A stretch of 64,000 nt of DNA from Paraburkholderia dioscoreae (lineage in GTDB: Bacteria > Pseudomonadota > Gammaproteobacteria > Burkholderiales > Burkholderiaceae). Positions 1 through 6,977 of this stretch are shown piece after piece. Location: positions 3,410,001-3,474,000 of the forward strand of contig NZ_LR699554.1 in NCBI RefSeq assembly GCF_902459535.1, read 5' to 3'. The notes under the pieces are model-generated. The model was not told the DNA's origin and did not search any database. It saw nothing but the letters and a program-made list of their open reading frames with translations. Every line of letters starts with the position of its first letter. Positions within the stretch are counted from its first letter, which is position 1. Made by a program: the position numbers and the translations under genes.

Positions 1-396
1 TGAACATGCGGCCTCGGATAACCTTGATGCGGTTTATCAATGTCGAGGACAGGCTGTCCGTCGGGACCATATTTTCGAGAGCGATTTTCGCCATCGATCC
101 ACTCATTTGCCGGTCCCTTATTCGGTACGTCCTTCTCCCTGTTGGAAAGCGGACCAGATATCGAGTTCACCCAATCGGTAAACCACTGCGGAACACCACC
201 TGACTGCCCACCCCCTCCACCTGGCATCGGACCCACTGGAATGGGGAACGCCATCTGCAACCCCTCCGGATCGCTGAACTGCACCGGATTCCCACCCACG
301 TAAGCATACGCGTTCGTCTGCCCACTCGCCCAGCCTATGGGGTCCTCACTGATGAATCTTGCGGTCGCCGGGTTGTAGTAGCGGTTCCGATAGTAA
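1..396 (-). pseudogene. Orphan rhs C-terminal tip, no 5' end, runs off the window
   Basis: The reverse strand reads in frame from position 396 to position 1 and starts inside the conserved RHS core end (YYRNRYYNPATARF, then DPIGW and DPEG). After the Gly-rich linker it diverges from the intact rhs gene and encodes a different domain with the motifs GPANEWIDG, RKYGPDGQP and DIDKPHQGYP, a tail type that caps RHS/polymorphic toxins. No start codon, signal peptide or YD repeats precede it, so it is probably a displaced or silent tip cassette. The 3' end lies outside the window. I do not assign the toxin domain to a numbered family. Confidence 0.75.
205..396. repeat. Direct repeat copy A (rhs core end)
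   Basis: This 192-bp stretch matches 7299-7490 in the same orientation. I see one difference, C at 327 against T at 7421. It encodes the end of the RHS core plus the Gly-rich linker, and homology stops abruptly on both sides. Confidence 0.9.
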
Positions 397-546
397 ACCA
401 ACGCCCCGACACGAATCCGCCCTCACACGGGCCGCTTTCCCTTATCCGGCAAGCTTTCCCCGCATATCGACTTCGCCGGCCAGAGAATTTTTTCCAGACG
501 CGATTCTCGATTGATTCGTATCTCGAAACAAGTGTGGCTTCAGTGT

Positions 547-589
547 CGTTACGCAGTAACAGGAGGGCCGCCGCCGTTACCGCGTAACG
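547..589. repeat. Two CGTTAC-N3-GTAACG palindromes
   Basis: Copies lie at 547-560 (CGTTACGCAGTAAC, last base of the right arm changed) and 575-589 (spacer CGC, perfect). They sit just beyond the stop codon of the small leftward gene at 592-858. They belong to a family of eight sites found only in the 0.5-4.6 kb element. Confidence 0.8.
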
Positions 590-591
590 CC

Positions 592-858
592 TCAGATATC
601 CAGATTCAACCGTCCAGCGTAGTAATCAGCCTGCCCGCGGGGTAACTTCCCTGCCCGCTTCAGCGCCGCCTCTTCGGCCTGCACCAGCAGTCGCTCCAGC
701 ATCGCCCGTTGCGTGACGCCGTAACACGCAGCGACCCGCTCCAGTGCCCGCTTCGCATGCAGGTCAATCACCAGGCTCAACCGCTCGCCCTTGCCGTTCT
801 CGTCCTTCAGATGCCGCTCACGATACGCCGCCTGCCGTTGCGCACTACTCATTGCCAT
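592..858 (-). CDS. Small putative DNA-binding protein (88 aa)
   Basis: I recognise no specific family. The N-terminus (AQRQAAYRERHLKDENG) is basic and Arg-rich. It is followed by a predicted beta strand and a helical segment (GERLSLVIDLHAKRALERVAACYGVTQRAM, quoted here only as the region around residues 25-54), resembling ribbon-helix-helix proteins of plasmids and mobile elements. A strong ribosome-binding site, GAGGAGG, lies six bases before the ATG at 858, and that fixes the start. The gene is bracketed by two pairs of CGTTAC-N3-GTAACG palindromes, suggesting operators or partition-type sites for this protein. The DNA-binding role is inferred from fold and context. Confidence 0.6.
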   Translation of the reverse strand: MAMSSAQRQAAYRERHLKDENGKGERLSLVIDLHAKRALERVAACYGVTQRAMLERLLVQAEEAALKRAGKLPRGQADYYAGRLNLDI

Positions 859-875
859 GAAGCCTCCTCATTGAT

Positions 876-918
876 CGTTACGCAGTAACTCCAGCATGCC
901 AGGTGTTACCGCGTAACG
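876..918. repeat. Two CGTTAC-N3-GTAACG palindromes upstream of the small gene
   Basis: Copies lie at 876-889 (CGTTACGCAGTAAC) and 905-918 (GTTACCGCGTAACG). Both lie within 60 bp upstream of the ATG at 858, a natural position for operators of that gene. Confidence 0.8.
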
Positions 919-1039
919 ACACCTGGCCGGATGGGTAACGTTGCTGTCGCCCGCCGGGTTTGACGGCTCCCGAAGGGAGACGGCAAACCCGGCGGAACAG
1001 GGCCGTCGTGTCCCACTGCGCCAGAATCGCGCAAGCCTT

Positions 1040-1054
1040 CGTTACGCGGTAACG
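1040..1054. repeat. CGTTAC-N3-GTAACG palindrome
   Basis: A perfect copy with spacer GCG in the gene-less region upstream of the small DNA-binding-like gene. Confidence 0.8.
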
Positions 1055-1146
1055 ATGCCTCGCTGACCTCACGCGCTTACTCCGTCAGGGCCGCGCACCG
1101 CGCGCCGAAGGGCAGCCTTGACGGCCACCGGGTTCTACGCTCAGCA

Positions 1147-1182
1147 ATGCGGTGCAAGACGACATGGCGGCTTGCACCGCAT
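1147..1182. repeat. 12-bp inverted repeat
   Basis: ATGCGGTGCAAG (1147-1158) and its exact complement CTTGCACCGCAT (1171-1182) are separated by 12 bases. There is no T-run, so a simple terminator is unlikely. The function is unknown. Confidence 0.6.
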
Positions 1183-1223
1183 GCGAAGCACGCTTTGCGC
1201 TTTTTCGTTAGGGGTCTGTTTTC

Positions 1224-1238
1224 CGTTACGCAGTAACG
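1224..1238. repeat. CGTTAC-N3-GTAACG palindrome
   Basis: A perfect copy with spacer GCA in the gene-less region. Confidence 0.8.
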
Positions 1239-1495
1239 GCACATTGGGGAGCCCCATGGGGGCGGACGGGAGGCAGGCTGCGAGCACGCAGCGAAGGCCG
1301 CACCGCGGCCGCAGCCCGCGCGCAGCAGACTGACGGGTGGGCGGGGCTCACTCCATGACCGGCCGCCTCGCGGCCCCTGACTTTGCCTTGCGCGCAGCGC
1401 CATGCATTGCTGTTGCGTGCACCAGGTTCCGGCCGCACAGCGGCCCTGATGTATTGCTGTGCGCCTCGCGCACCCGGCCGGGCCGGGGGCGCCAG

Positions 1496-1590
1496 ACATA
1501 ACGCAAATTAGCACCGGTTAGCGGGCCGGCCAACGGGACAGGTGGAGCGAGGCCGGCCCGCTAACCGGTGCTAATTTCTGAGCGTTATGT
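1496..1590. repeat. Long inverted repeat with a 4-nt bulge
   Basis: The left arm is 1496-1504 (ACATAACGC) continuing into 1505-1531. The right arm is 1551-1577, then CTGA (1578-1581), then 1582-1590 (GCGTTATGT). The 27-bp inner arms and 9-bp outer arms are perfectly complementary, with one asymmetric bulge of CTGA and a 19-nt loop. It lies about 110 bp beyond the recombinase stop codon. The end boxes ACATAAC/GTTATGT recall integron attC boundary boxes but deviate from the consensus. A recombination or single-strand initiation site is possible. It is not a canonical terminator because it has no T-tract. Confidence 0.75.
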
Positions 1591-1699
1591 TTAATTGACT
1601 GGCCCGCAGGGGACAGGCAATTTACCCCCGGCCCCTCCAGGTCTCCGGCCGCAGGCCGCTGGATCTTCCTCACCATCGGACCGCCAGGTCCGCACTCCC

Positions 1700-2761
1700 T
1701 TATTCGGCGTCCCCGTCCGCTTCGGCCTCGATAGCGACTAGGAGGGAGAGCGCATCACGCTCCAGCTTCGCCGGATGCGTCGCCGCGTGGATCTCCTTCA
1801 GTTTCCCGATCGCCACCTGCGTGTAGATCTGCGTGCTCGACAGGTCCGCATGGCCCAGCAGCGCCTGGATGAACCGGATATCCGCACCGTTCTCCAGCAT
1901 GTGCGTCGCGCACGCGTGCCGCAGCACGTGACACGCCCCCTCTCGGATGCCCGCCCTCTCCATGTAACGCTTCACCAGATCAGACAGCCGTCCCTTGCCG
2001 AACGGCTCGCCGTAGTCCGTCAGGAACAGCGTCCATTCGTCGGCCCTCACCGCATGCGACGGCCGTATCCGGTCGCAGTACCACTCCACCCAGTAGCACG
2101 CACGCTCGCCCAGCGGGATATACCGGTCCCGCCGGCCCTTGCCCTGCCGGATCATCACCGTGCCGCCAGACAGATCGATGTCAGAGATCGTCAGCCCGAT
2201 CAGTTCCATGCGCCGCATCCCCGTGCTGTACAGCACCTCGAGGATCGCGCGATCACGCGCCCCCGTCAGTCCGCCCACGTCCGGCTGATCCATCAGCCGC
2301 TCAACCTGCACCACCGACAGCACCACCTTCGGCAGCAGCTTCGGAGCGCGCGGCAGCACCAGCTCCGCCGCCGCGTTGTACTGCACGTGCTGCTCGCGCG
2401 AGAGCCACCGGCACCACCCGCGCAGCGGCGTGAGCATCGTCTGCTGCGTGCGGATCGTCAGCGGCTTGCCGTCCTGCTTGCGGTACAGGTACAGGTATCG
2501 CTGGTACGCCTCCAGCACCGAACGCGTGAGCTCCTGCGGACGGCTCAGGCTGCGCTCCGCGCACCACCGCACGAACCGCTCCAGCGCCACCAACCGGCTG
2601 CGCACCGTCTGCTCCGTGCGACCCGTCACCGCCAGCCAGTCCAGATACCCTTTAACAAACACCATCAGCGCGCTCTCCACGTGCTCAGGCGTGTGCACCG
2701 CGTCGCTGCGCTTCTTCCGCAGCTTGCGCTTCCTGCGTCGCACCACTTCACCGCTTTCCAT
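1700..2761 (-). CDS. Tyrosine recombinase/integrase (XerC/D-like)
   Basis: The protein is 353 aa. A basic N-terminal tail (residues 9-19 almost all Arg/Lys) precedes a SAM-like core-binding domain (about 28-140) and the catalytic domain. Visible active-site residues are Arg in STGMRRMEL (about 184), Lys in RQGKGRRDR (about 209), HVLRH (279-283), the second His in LLGHADLSS (about 305) and nucleophile Tyr in TQIYTQV (about 314). The full R-K-H-R-H-Y set is present, so it should be active. The ATG at 2761 overlaps the primase stop as TGATG, so the two are translationally coupled. A GTG one codon upstream is an alternative start. The likely role is integration or excision of the surrounding element. 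Confidence 0.92.
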   Translation of the reverse strand: MESGEVVRRRKRKLRKKRSDAVHTPEHVESALMVFVKGYLDWLAVTGRTEQTVRSRLVALERFVRWCAERSLSRPQELTRSVLEAYQRYLYLYRKQDGKPLTIRTQQTMLTPLRGWCRWLSREQHVQYNAAAELVLPRAPKLLPKVVLSVVQVERLMDQPDVGGLTGARDRAILEVLYSTGMRRMELIGLTISDIDLSGGTVMIRQGKGRRDRYIPLGERACYWVEWYCDRIRPSHAVRADEWTLFLTDYGEPFGKGRLSDLVKRYMERAGIREGACHVLRHACATHMLENGADIRFIQALLGHADLSSTQIYTQVAIGKLKEIHAATHPAKLERDALSLLVAIEAEADGDAE

Positions 2762-5700
2762 CACATCGGCTCCCGCTGGTACGACGTACGCACTGCCACA
2801 TCCGGTTTTTTATTCCCGTAGATATGCAGTTCTGCTTCGTTTCCCGACTCATCGCCGCACGGCCTTTCACCGCCTGAATCTGCGCGGTTTTGCACAGGGA
2901 GCAATGGGGGAGCAGAAGGGGAGTTCTGGCAGAGCGAACCGGGAGCGAACTCACCTTCACCGGGGGGCGAACTGCCAATCGTAGTCACATCCAGCAAACC
3001 CGCCAGGTGCGTCGCGTCGCTGCCGTCGCCGTCATACATCAGTTCGTATTCGAAGCTCTGCCCACGCTGCCCGCGGTGCGTCAGCAGGTATTCCAGTTCG
3101 ACCAGCCGTTCAAGGTGCTTGCGCAGCGGCGTGTCACCGAGCCCCGTCCACTCCCGCACCTCGCGCCGGCTGAAGCGCACCGACGCACGCGGCAACGGCT
3201 TCGCCTTCACCGCCTGGGCAATCTCTTCCAGCACCCGCCGCGTCACCGGCGGCAACTCGTCCAGGCTCCGGCCCAGCACCTCATGCACCAGATGGTTTGC
3301 CTGTTCAATGTCGGCCAGCGTCACCTCGATATAGGCCAGCTCGGCCCCAGCATGCCGCACCGTTTTCACTTCCCGCTGGTACTGGTGCAGCAACGCAATC
3401 GTGTCGATCAGCGTCAGGTACTTTTCGTGGTCGCGGCGCATGCGCGTACGCTCCGACTGGAACGTCAACTGGTCCGCGTACGGATTCACCACAGCCAGCG
3501 GTTTCAGCAACCGTTGTGCGTTACGGTGTAACGACAGCACGCGCTCTTTCTGCGCCTTCAGCTTCAGCCCGTCGAGCGTCCGCTTGTGACGCTGCAGCCG
3601 GTGGATCGCCTCGGTCTGCTCACGTCCCTCGTCGACCGTCAGGATCAGGCAGCGGTTCAGCAGTTCCTCATCGATCTCGATCGCCGTCGTCGTCAGCATG
3701 ATCGACACCGGACCCTCAACACGGTATTCCTGCGTCACCAGGTTGCCCGTCTGCGCATCCTTGCCCGTCGATGCAATCGTCAGCTCACCATCGCTTTGCA
3801 GCAGCTTTAACGCATACGCCGCACGGCTCGCCCCTTCCTCCTCGCAGATCGCCAGCACCTTGTGCTTCAGGTTCGTCTCGCCCATGTAAAAGAGACTCTG
3901 CCCGGTCATCGCCGAGTACTTGATCCGCTCCTCTTCCGGCACGAACGCCAGCACCGCATCCATCAGCGAGCTCTTGCCCGCCGCGCTCGAGCTCTGGACC
4001 ACCACCGCCAGCGGCGTATCGAGTTTGCGCGACACCGCAGCCAGATACCCGATGAGCTTGTTCGTTTCCTCGCCCACCACGCCACACGCCGCGAAGTCCG
4101 TCACGATCCGCTCAAGCAGCGCCGGCGTGCGCAGCAGTTCGAGCGCCGCGCGCTCTTCATCGGCCCTCATCTGTGCGCCGGCCGCCGGCGCATCGGCCGC
4201 CGCCTGCAACATCTCCAGCTTCAGTAATACCCGCCCGAGGTCCGCCTTCACCACATCATCGGTCAGCCGCAACTCCGCCGCCGCCCGCGCGATGTAGTTC
4301 GCCCGCGCCTTCGCGTGGTACAGGTCGAACGTGTCGACGTGGAACCGCTCGCCCACGCTCGCCAGAACATTCACCTTCAGCACGCCCGCCGTCGCCTTCG
4401 CCCTGGCATCGAACCCGCGCACACGGTAGCGCACCGGATCCAGCGCGAACACGATCTCCGACCCACTCACCTCGCACGGGATATCGAATGCCGGCGCCGC
4501 GGGCTCAACGCTCGCCGGCAGCACGACCGCTTCTTTAGCGGCTAAAGAGGTGGGTGGTTCAGCGTTACGCGGTAACGGAGCCACCTCTGCCGCCAGCCCT
4601 GCAACCGGCACCGGCTTCGCGGCCCGCGCACTTCCAGCCGCTAACGAAGGAGTGGGCACCACCACCTCACGCACAGGCGCCGCCCCATTGCCGAGCCACT
4701 GCGCACGCCGCACCAGCACACCCAGGCTCTTCGCCGCTGGCGTCACCTTCAGCGCATATTCATTCGCGTCCAGTCCGTGCGGGAACTGCACCCGGTAGCA
4801 TCCGATCCCCTCGACCGTGAGCCGCTGTGCCAGCTTCTGCGCGCCCGCATCGCCCGCCGCATCCCGGTCGTACGCGATGATGACCCGCTCGACGCCCTGC
4901 GCCCTGAACAGCGCAAGGTGATCCTCCGTGAACCCGTCCGCACCAAACGCGGCCGTCACATTCGTACACCCCGCACACCAGAACGTCAGCGCATCAATGA
5001 CCGATTCGCACACGATCACTTCCCGCTGGCCACGCACACCGTCCGCGTTGAACACCCCGCGATGCGGCCCCGGCAGATACAGATGCTTCGGCAGGTTGCG
5101 CGCCTGGTTCTCCACAATCTTGCGCCCGTACAGCCCCGCAACATGCCCCGCTTCGTCACGCCACCCGAACACGATGCATCCGTTCAGGTGCTCATGACCG
5201 CTCTCGCGGATCACCCCGATTCGCTGCAGCCGCGTGCGGATCGCCTCGCCCGCAACACGATTTTTCTCAGGCAGCCGCAGCCCCAGCGTCCGGTTCGCAA
5301 ACCCCAGCCTGAACGGTTCCACCGCCGCCGCAATGCCGCGCTTCTCCAGGTACGCCAGCGCCTCGGGCGAGCTCTTCAGGCTCTGATGGTAATAGTCCAC
5401 CACCTGATCGAGCAGCGCCGCATCATCCACCTCCACCGACACCGGCGACTCCAGCGCGCGCACCGTCGTGCGCTCGCCCGCTTTGGCCGCTAAAGCAGGA
5501 ATCCCCTCACGCAGCAGCTCCACCGCGTGCCGGAACGAGATCCCGTTCGCCTTCATCGCCCAGTCCACCGGACCACCGCCGAGCCCGCAGCCGAAGCAGT
5601 GCCACAGGTTCTTCGAAGGCGTCACCACCAGCGACGGCGTGCCGTCCTCATGGAACGGACAGCGCCCCCGCCAGTCGCGTCCCGACTTCACGAGCCCGAT

Positions 5701-5778
5701 GCCGTGCGCGCGCACGAGCTGCTCCACCGACACCTCGGCCTTCAGGCGCTCAAGCTCTGCATCCGGAATACGGGCCAT
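2761..5778 (-). CDS. Primase-helicase: CHC2 zinc finger, Toprim, P-loop ATPase
   Basis: The protein is about 1005 aa. The N-terminus is a DnaG-type CHC2 zinc ribbon (Cys41, His44, Cys62, Cys65 in RCPFHEDG and HCFGCGLGG). A Toprim domain follows, with the acidic Glu in VIVCESVIDAL (about 259) and the DxD in IIAYDRDAAG (305-307). A variable Ala/Pro-rich linker (about 360-440) leads to an ATPase with Walker A SSSAAGKSS (Lys about 603) and Walker B VLAICEEEG (about 642-650). This layout is typical of replication proteins of plasmids, satellites and integrative elements: primer synthesis plus unwinding. The ATG at 5778 has AAAGGACGG upstream. It is the first gene of a two-gene operon with the recombinase. 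Two CGTTAC-N3-GTAACG palindromes lie inside the gene. Confidence 0.88.
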   Translation of the reverse strand: MARIPDAELERLKAEVSVEQLVRAHGIGLVKSGRDWRGRCPFHEDGTPSLVVTPSKNLWHCFGCGLGGGPVDWAMKANGISFRHAVELLREGIPALAAKAGERTTVRALESPVSVEVDDAALLDQVVDYYHQSLKSSPEALAYLEKRGIAAAVEPFRLGFANRTLGLRLPEKNRVAGEAIRTRLQRIGVIRESGHEHLNGCIVFGWRDEAGHVAGLYGRKIVENQARNLPKHLYLPGPHRGVFNADGVRGQREVIVCESVIDALTFWCAGCTNVTAAFGADGFTEDHLALFRAQGVERVIIAYDRDAAGDAGAQKLAQRLTVEGIGCYRVQFPHGLDANEYALKVTPAAKSLGVLVRRAQWLGNGAAPVREVVVPTPSLAAGSARAAKPVPVAGLAAEVAPLPRNAEPPTSLAAKEAVVLPASVEPAAPAFDIPCEVSGSEIVFALDPVRYRVRGFDARAKATAGVLKVNVLASVGERFHVDTFDLYHAKARANYIARAAAELRLTDDVVKADLGRVLLKLEMLQAAADAPAAGAQMRADEERAALELLRTPALLERIVTDFAACGVVGEETNKLIGYLAAVSRKLDTPLAVVVQSSSAAGKSSLMDAVLAFVPEEERIKYSAMTGQSLFYMGETNLKHKVLAICEEEGASRAAYALKLLQSDGELTIASTGKDAQTGNLVTQEYRVEGPVSIMLTTTAIEIDEELLNRCLILTVDEGREQTEAIHRLQRHKRTLDGLKLKAQKERVLSLHRNAQRLLKPLAVVNPYADQLTFQSERTRMRRDHEKYLTLIDTIALLHQYQREVKTVRHAGAELAYIEVTLADIEQANHLVHEVLGRSLDELPPVTRRVLEEIAQAVKAKPLPRASVRFSRREVREWTGLGDTPLRKHLERLVELEYLLTHRGQRGQSFEYELMYDGDGSDATHLAGLLDVTTIGSSPPGEGEFAPGSLCQNSPSAPPLLPVQNRADSGGERPCGDESGNEAELHIYGNKKPDVAVRTSYQREPM
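3519..3533. repeat. CGTTAC-N3-GTAACG palindrome inside the primase gene
   Basis: A perfect copy with spacer GGT, within coding sequence. Its presence there supports selection for the site itself. Confidence 0.75.
4532..4548. repeat. TCTTTAG-CGG-CTAAAGA palindrome
   Basis: A perfect 17-bp palindrome inside the primase linker coding region. A related imperfect copy, GCTTTGGCCGCTAAAGC, lies at 5480-5496. The architecture (6-7 bp arms, 3-nt spacer) resembles the CGTTAC family but the arms differ. It may be a second site class or an accident of Leu-Ala-Ala-Lys codons. Confidence 0.4.
4563..4577. repeat. CGTTAC-N3-GTAACG palindrome inside the primase gene
   Basis: A perfect copy with spacer GCG, only 15 bp from the CTTTAG-type palindrome at 4532-4548. 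Confidence 0.75.
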
Positions 5779-5814
5779 CAAACCGTCCTTTGGCTAAAAC
5801 CTGTCAAGACTCTC

Positions 5815-5843
5815 TTGTTCTATATTTTAGTATCTTGTATGCT
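5815..5843 (+). promoter_or_regulatory. Predicted sigma-70 promoter for the XRE gene
   Basis: TTGTTC at 5815-5820 and TATGCT at 5838-5843 are separated by 17 bp, in an AT-rich gap between the divergent primase and XRE genes. On the other strand TTGACA starts the leftward element (complement of TGTCAA near 5850), so the two promoters probably face away from each other across the same operator. Confidence 0.5.
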
Positions 5844-5844
5844 A
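5828..5844. promoter_or_regulatory. Candidate XRE operator dyad
   Basis: TAGTATCTTGTATGCTA is an imperfect 17-bp dyad overlapping the predicted -10 box, placed to let the XRE regulator repress both its own gene and the primase-recombinase operon. Confidence 0.4.
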
Positions 5845-5911
5845 CCAATGTCAAGTTTGATGTTTTCGTGGGGATACGATCGTGGCGTTCTCGACTCACT
5901 GGTTTTCTACT

Positions 5912-6253
5912 ATGAGCATCGCCGCACGACTCGCCACCCTGCGCAAGCAGAAGGGCCTGACACAGCAGGCACTGGCCGACGCCATCGGCCTGCACATCAC
6001 CCAGATCAAGCGCTATGAAGCCGGTACCTCGCAACCGTCCCTGGAGGCTATCAAGAAGATTGCCAGGACCTTGCGTGTGACCACCGATTCCCTGATTTTT
6101 GAGGAAGAGGAGCTTGAGCCTGACGCCGATCTGGCCATGCAGTTCCAGGCCATCGCCAGCATGCCCAGGAAGCAGCAGTCCGTTATCAAGCAACTGCTCG
6201 AAGGCATGATCATCAAGTACGAGGCCGAACGATGGTCGTCCAGACTGAAGTGA
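5912..6253 (+). CDS. XRE-family transcriptional regulator
   Basis: The protein is 113 aa from the ATG at 5912. A GTG at 5882 adds ten residues and has a GGGG motif upstream, so the start is uncertain. A Cro/cI-type helix-turn-helix spans about residues 5-60 (LATLRKQKGLTQQALADAIG, then QIKRYEAGTSQPS). A helical acidic C-terminal part (EEEELEPDADLAMQF) probably mediates dimerisation. Genes of this type sit at the head of prophage and island replication modules. Placed divergent from the primase, it likely controls element replication. Confidence 0.88.
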   Translation: MSIAARLATLRKQKGLTQQALADAIGLHITQIKRYEAGTSQPSLEAIKKIARTLRVTTDSLIFEEEELEPDADLAMQFQAIASMPRKQQSVIKQLLEGMIIKYEAERWSSRLK

Positions 6254-6331
6254 TGTAAACGCAGCGCGGGCAATGAGTGCGTCAACACTCACCGCCCGCT
6301 GACCACCACCAACTCACACAAGGAGTTGATC

Positions 6332-6565
6332 ATGGCTGATGCCAATCATAAAGCACGTCCACCCGTCACCGAACGCTCTGTCACCATCCAGGAATCCTGG
6401 CGCTACCAGAAACCGGCACGCCTGCCCTTCCATATGCGCAAGGAGCCGGCCACCTTTCCGTGGATGAAGCTCTCCGGACGATGGATCGAAACCGCCGGCT
6501 TTGAGCCCGGACAGCGCGTGCGTATCACCGTCGAACACCAGAAACTCATCATTACACCGCTTTAA
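6332..6565 (+). CDS. symE: SymE-like toxin family protein
   Basis: The protein is 77 aa. The C-terminal half (FPWMKLSGRWIETAGFEPGQ and VRITVEHQKLII) matches the SymE/AbrB-fold pattern LSGxWLxxAGFxxGxxVxV. Known E. coli SymE is an SOS-induced toxin controlled by antisense RNA SymR, and members recur beside rhs loci in Burkholderia. The start at 6332 is fixed by AAGGAG six bases upstream. It lies 78 bp after the XRE gene on the same strand. I see no obvious LexA box, and an antisense RNA would need expression data. Confidence 0.75.
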   Translation: MADANHKARPPVTERSVTIQESWRYQKPARLPFHMRKEPATFPWMKLSGRWIETAGFEPGQRVRITVEHQKLIITPL

Positions 6566-6573
6566 ATACAGAA

Positions 6574-6591
6574 GGGCCGCAAATGCGGCCC
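6574..6591. terminator. Hairpin between convergent symE and immunity genes
   Basis: GGGCCGC-AAAT-GCGGCCC forms a perfect 7-bp stem with a 4-nt loop shortly after the symE stop codon. The T-tract is weak (CTCGTT), but the position suits a bidirectional terminator. Confidence 0.6.
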
Positions 6592-6668
6592 CTCGTTCAG
6601 ATTGCAACTTCAGACTTATGCTAGCAATGCCCAACAGGACACTGTCTTCCAGTGGCATTCATACATAA

Positions 6669-6977
6669 CTACCGAAGATTGGAACCATCAGGATTGGTAG
6701 CTTCCTCATCTCGCCTTGTCGGGTAGTATGCCTTCTTCTCTTCAAGTTCATAGAAGATGATCCCGTGAATGCCACAAGCTTCCGCTTTTTTGACCCGACG
6801 TTGCCAGATACTTTTGAATGCCACGTCAAGCAACCGTTGATCTCCTCCCGCGTAAACCTCATCAATAAAGGCAATGTCGGTTCCACCTGGAAACAGCAAA
6901 GCAAACTCTTCATCGGTAGCAGAGAATATGTCATAAACGCAATTCTGTGCCCCATCAATGATCTGAATGTTCTTCAT
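6669..6977 (-). CDS. Putative RHS immunity protein
   Basis: The protein is 102 aa, acidic and soluble, with no signal peptide or membrane segment. Motifs such as IFSATDEEFALLFPGGTDIA fit no immunity family I can name. Its ATG at 6977 overlaps the rhs stop codon as TGATG, giving tight coupling to the toxin gene. That position and size are what is expected of a cognate immunity gene. A GTG one codon earlier is an alternative start. The function is inferred from context. Confidence 0.65.
   Translation of the reverse strand: MKNIQIIDGAQNCVYDIFSATDEEFALLFPGGTDIAFIDEVYAGGDQRLLDVAFKSIWQRRVKKAEACGIHGIIFYELEEKKAYYPTRRDEEATNPDGSNLR

Larger units (their letters stand above)
859..1699. other. Gene-less 840-bp region of the mobile element
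   Basis: No convincing gene is present. The open frames here are Cys/Arg-rich composition artefacts without ribosome-binding sites. The stretch carries four palindromes of the CGTTAC-N3-GTAACG family (876-889, 905-918, 1040-1054, 1224-1238), a 12-bp hairpin at 1147-1182 and a very long inverted repeat at 1496-1590. The density of structured elements suggests a replication, transfer, partition or recombination locus; which of these is not decidable from sequence alone. Confidence 0.6.

Noticed and set aside
878..1072. Leftward 64-aa open frame
   Set aside because: It covers three palindromes of the CGTTAC family, lacks a ribosome-binding site and has no recognisable protein features.
1077..1514. 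Leftward 145-aa open frame in the gene-less region
   Set aside because: Cys/Arg/Gly-rich composition, no ribosome-binding site and overlap with repeats and hairpins; looks like a composition artefact.
1496..1590. Genuine integron attC site
   Set aside because: End boxes deviate from RYYYAAC/GTTRRRY, the stem is too perfectly paired, and the recombinase lacks evident IntI features. Kept only as an attC-like hairpin.
1775..2821. 348-aa open frame opposite the recombinase
   Set aside because: Arg/His/Gln-rich antisense shadow of a gene with all catalytic residues intact.
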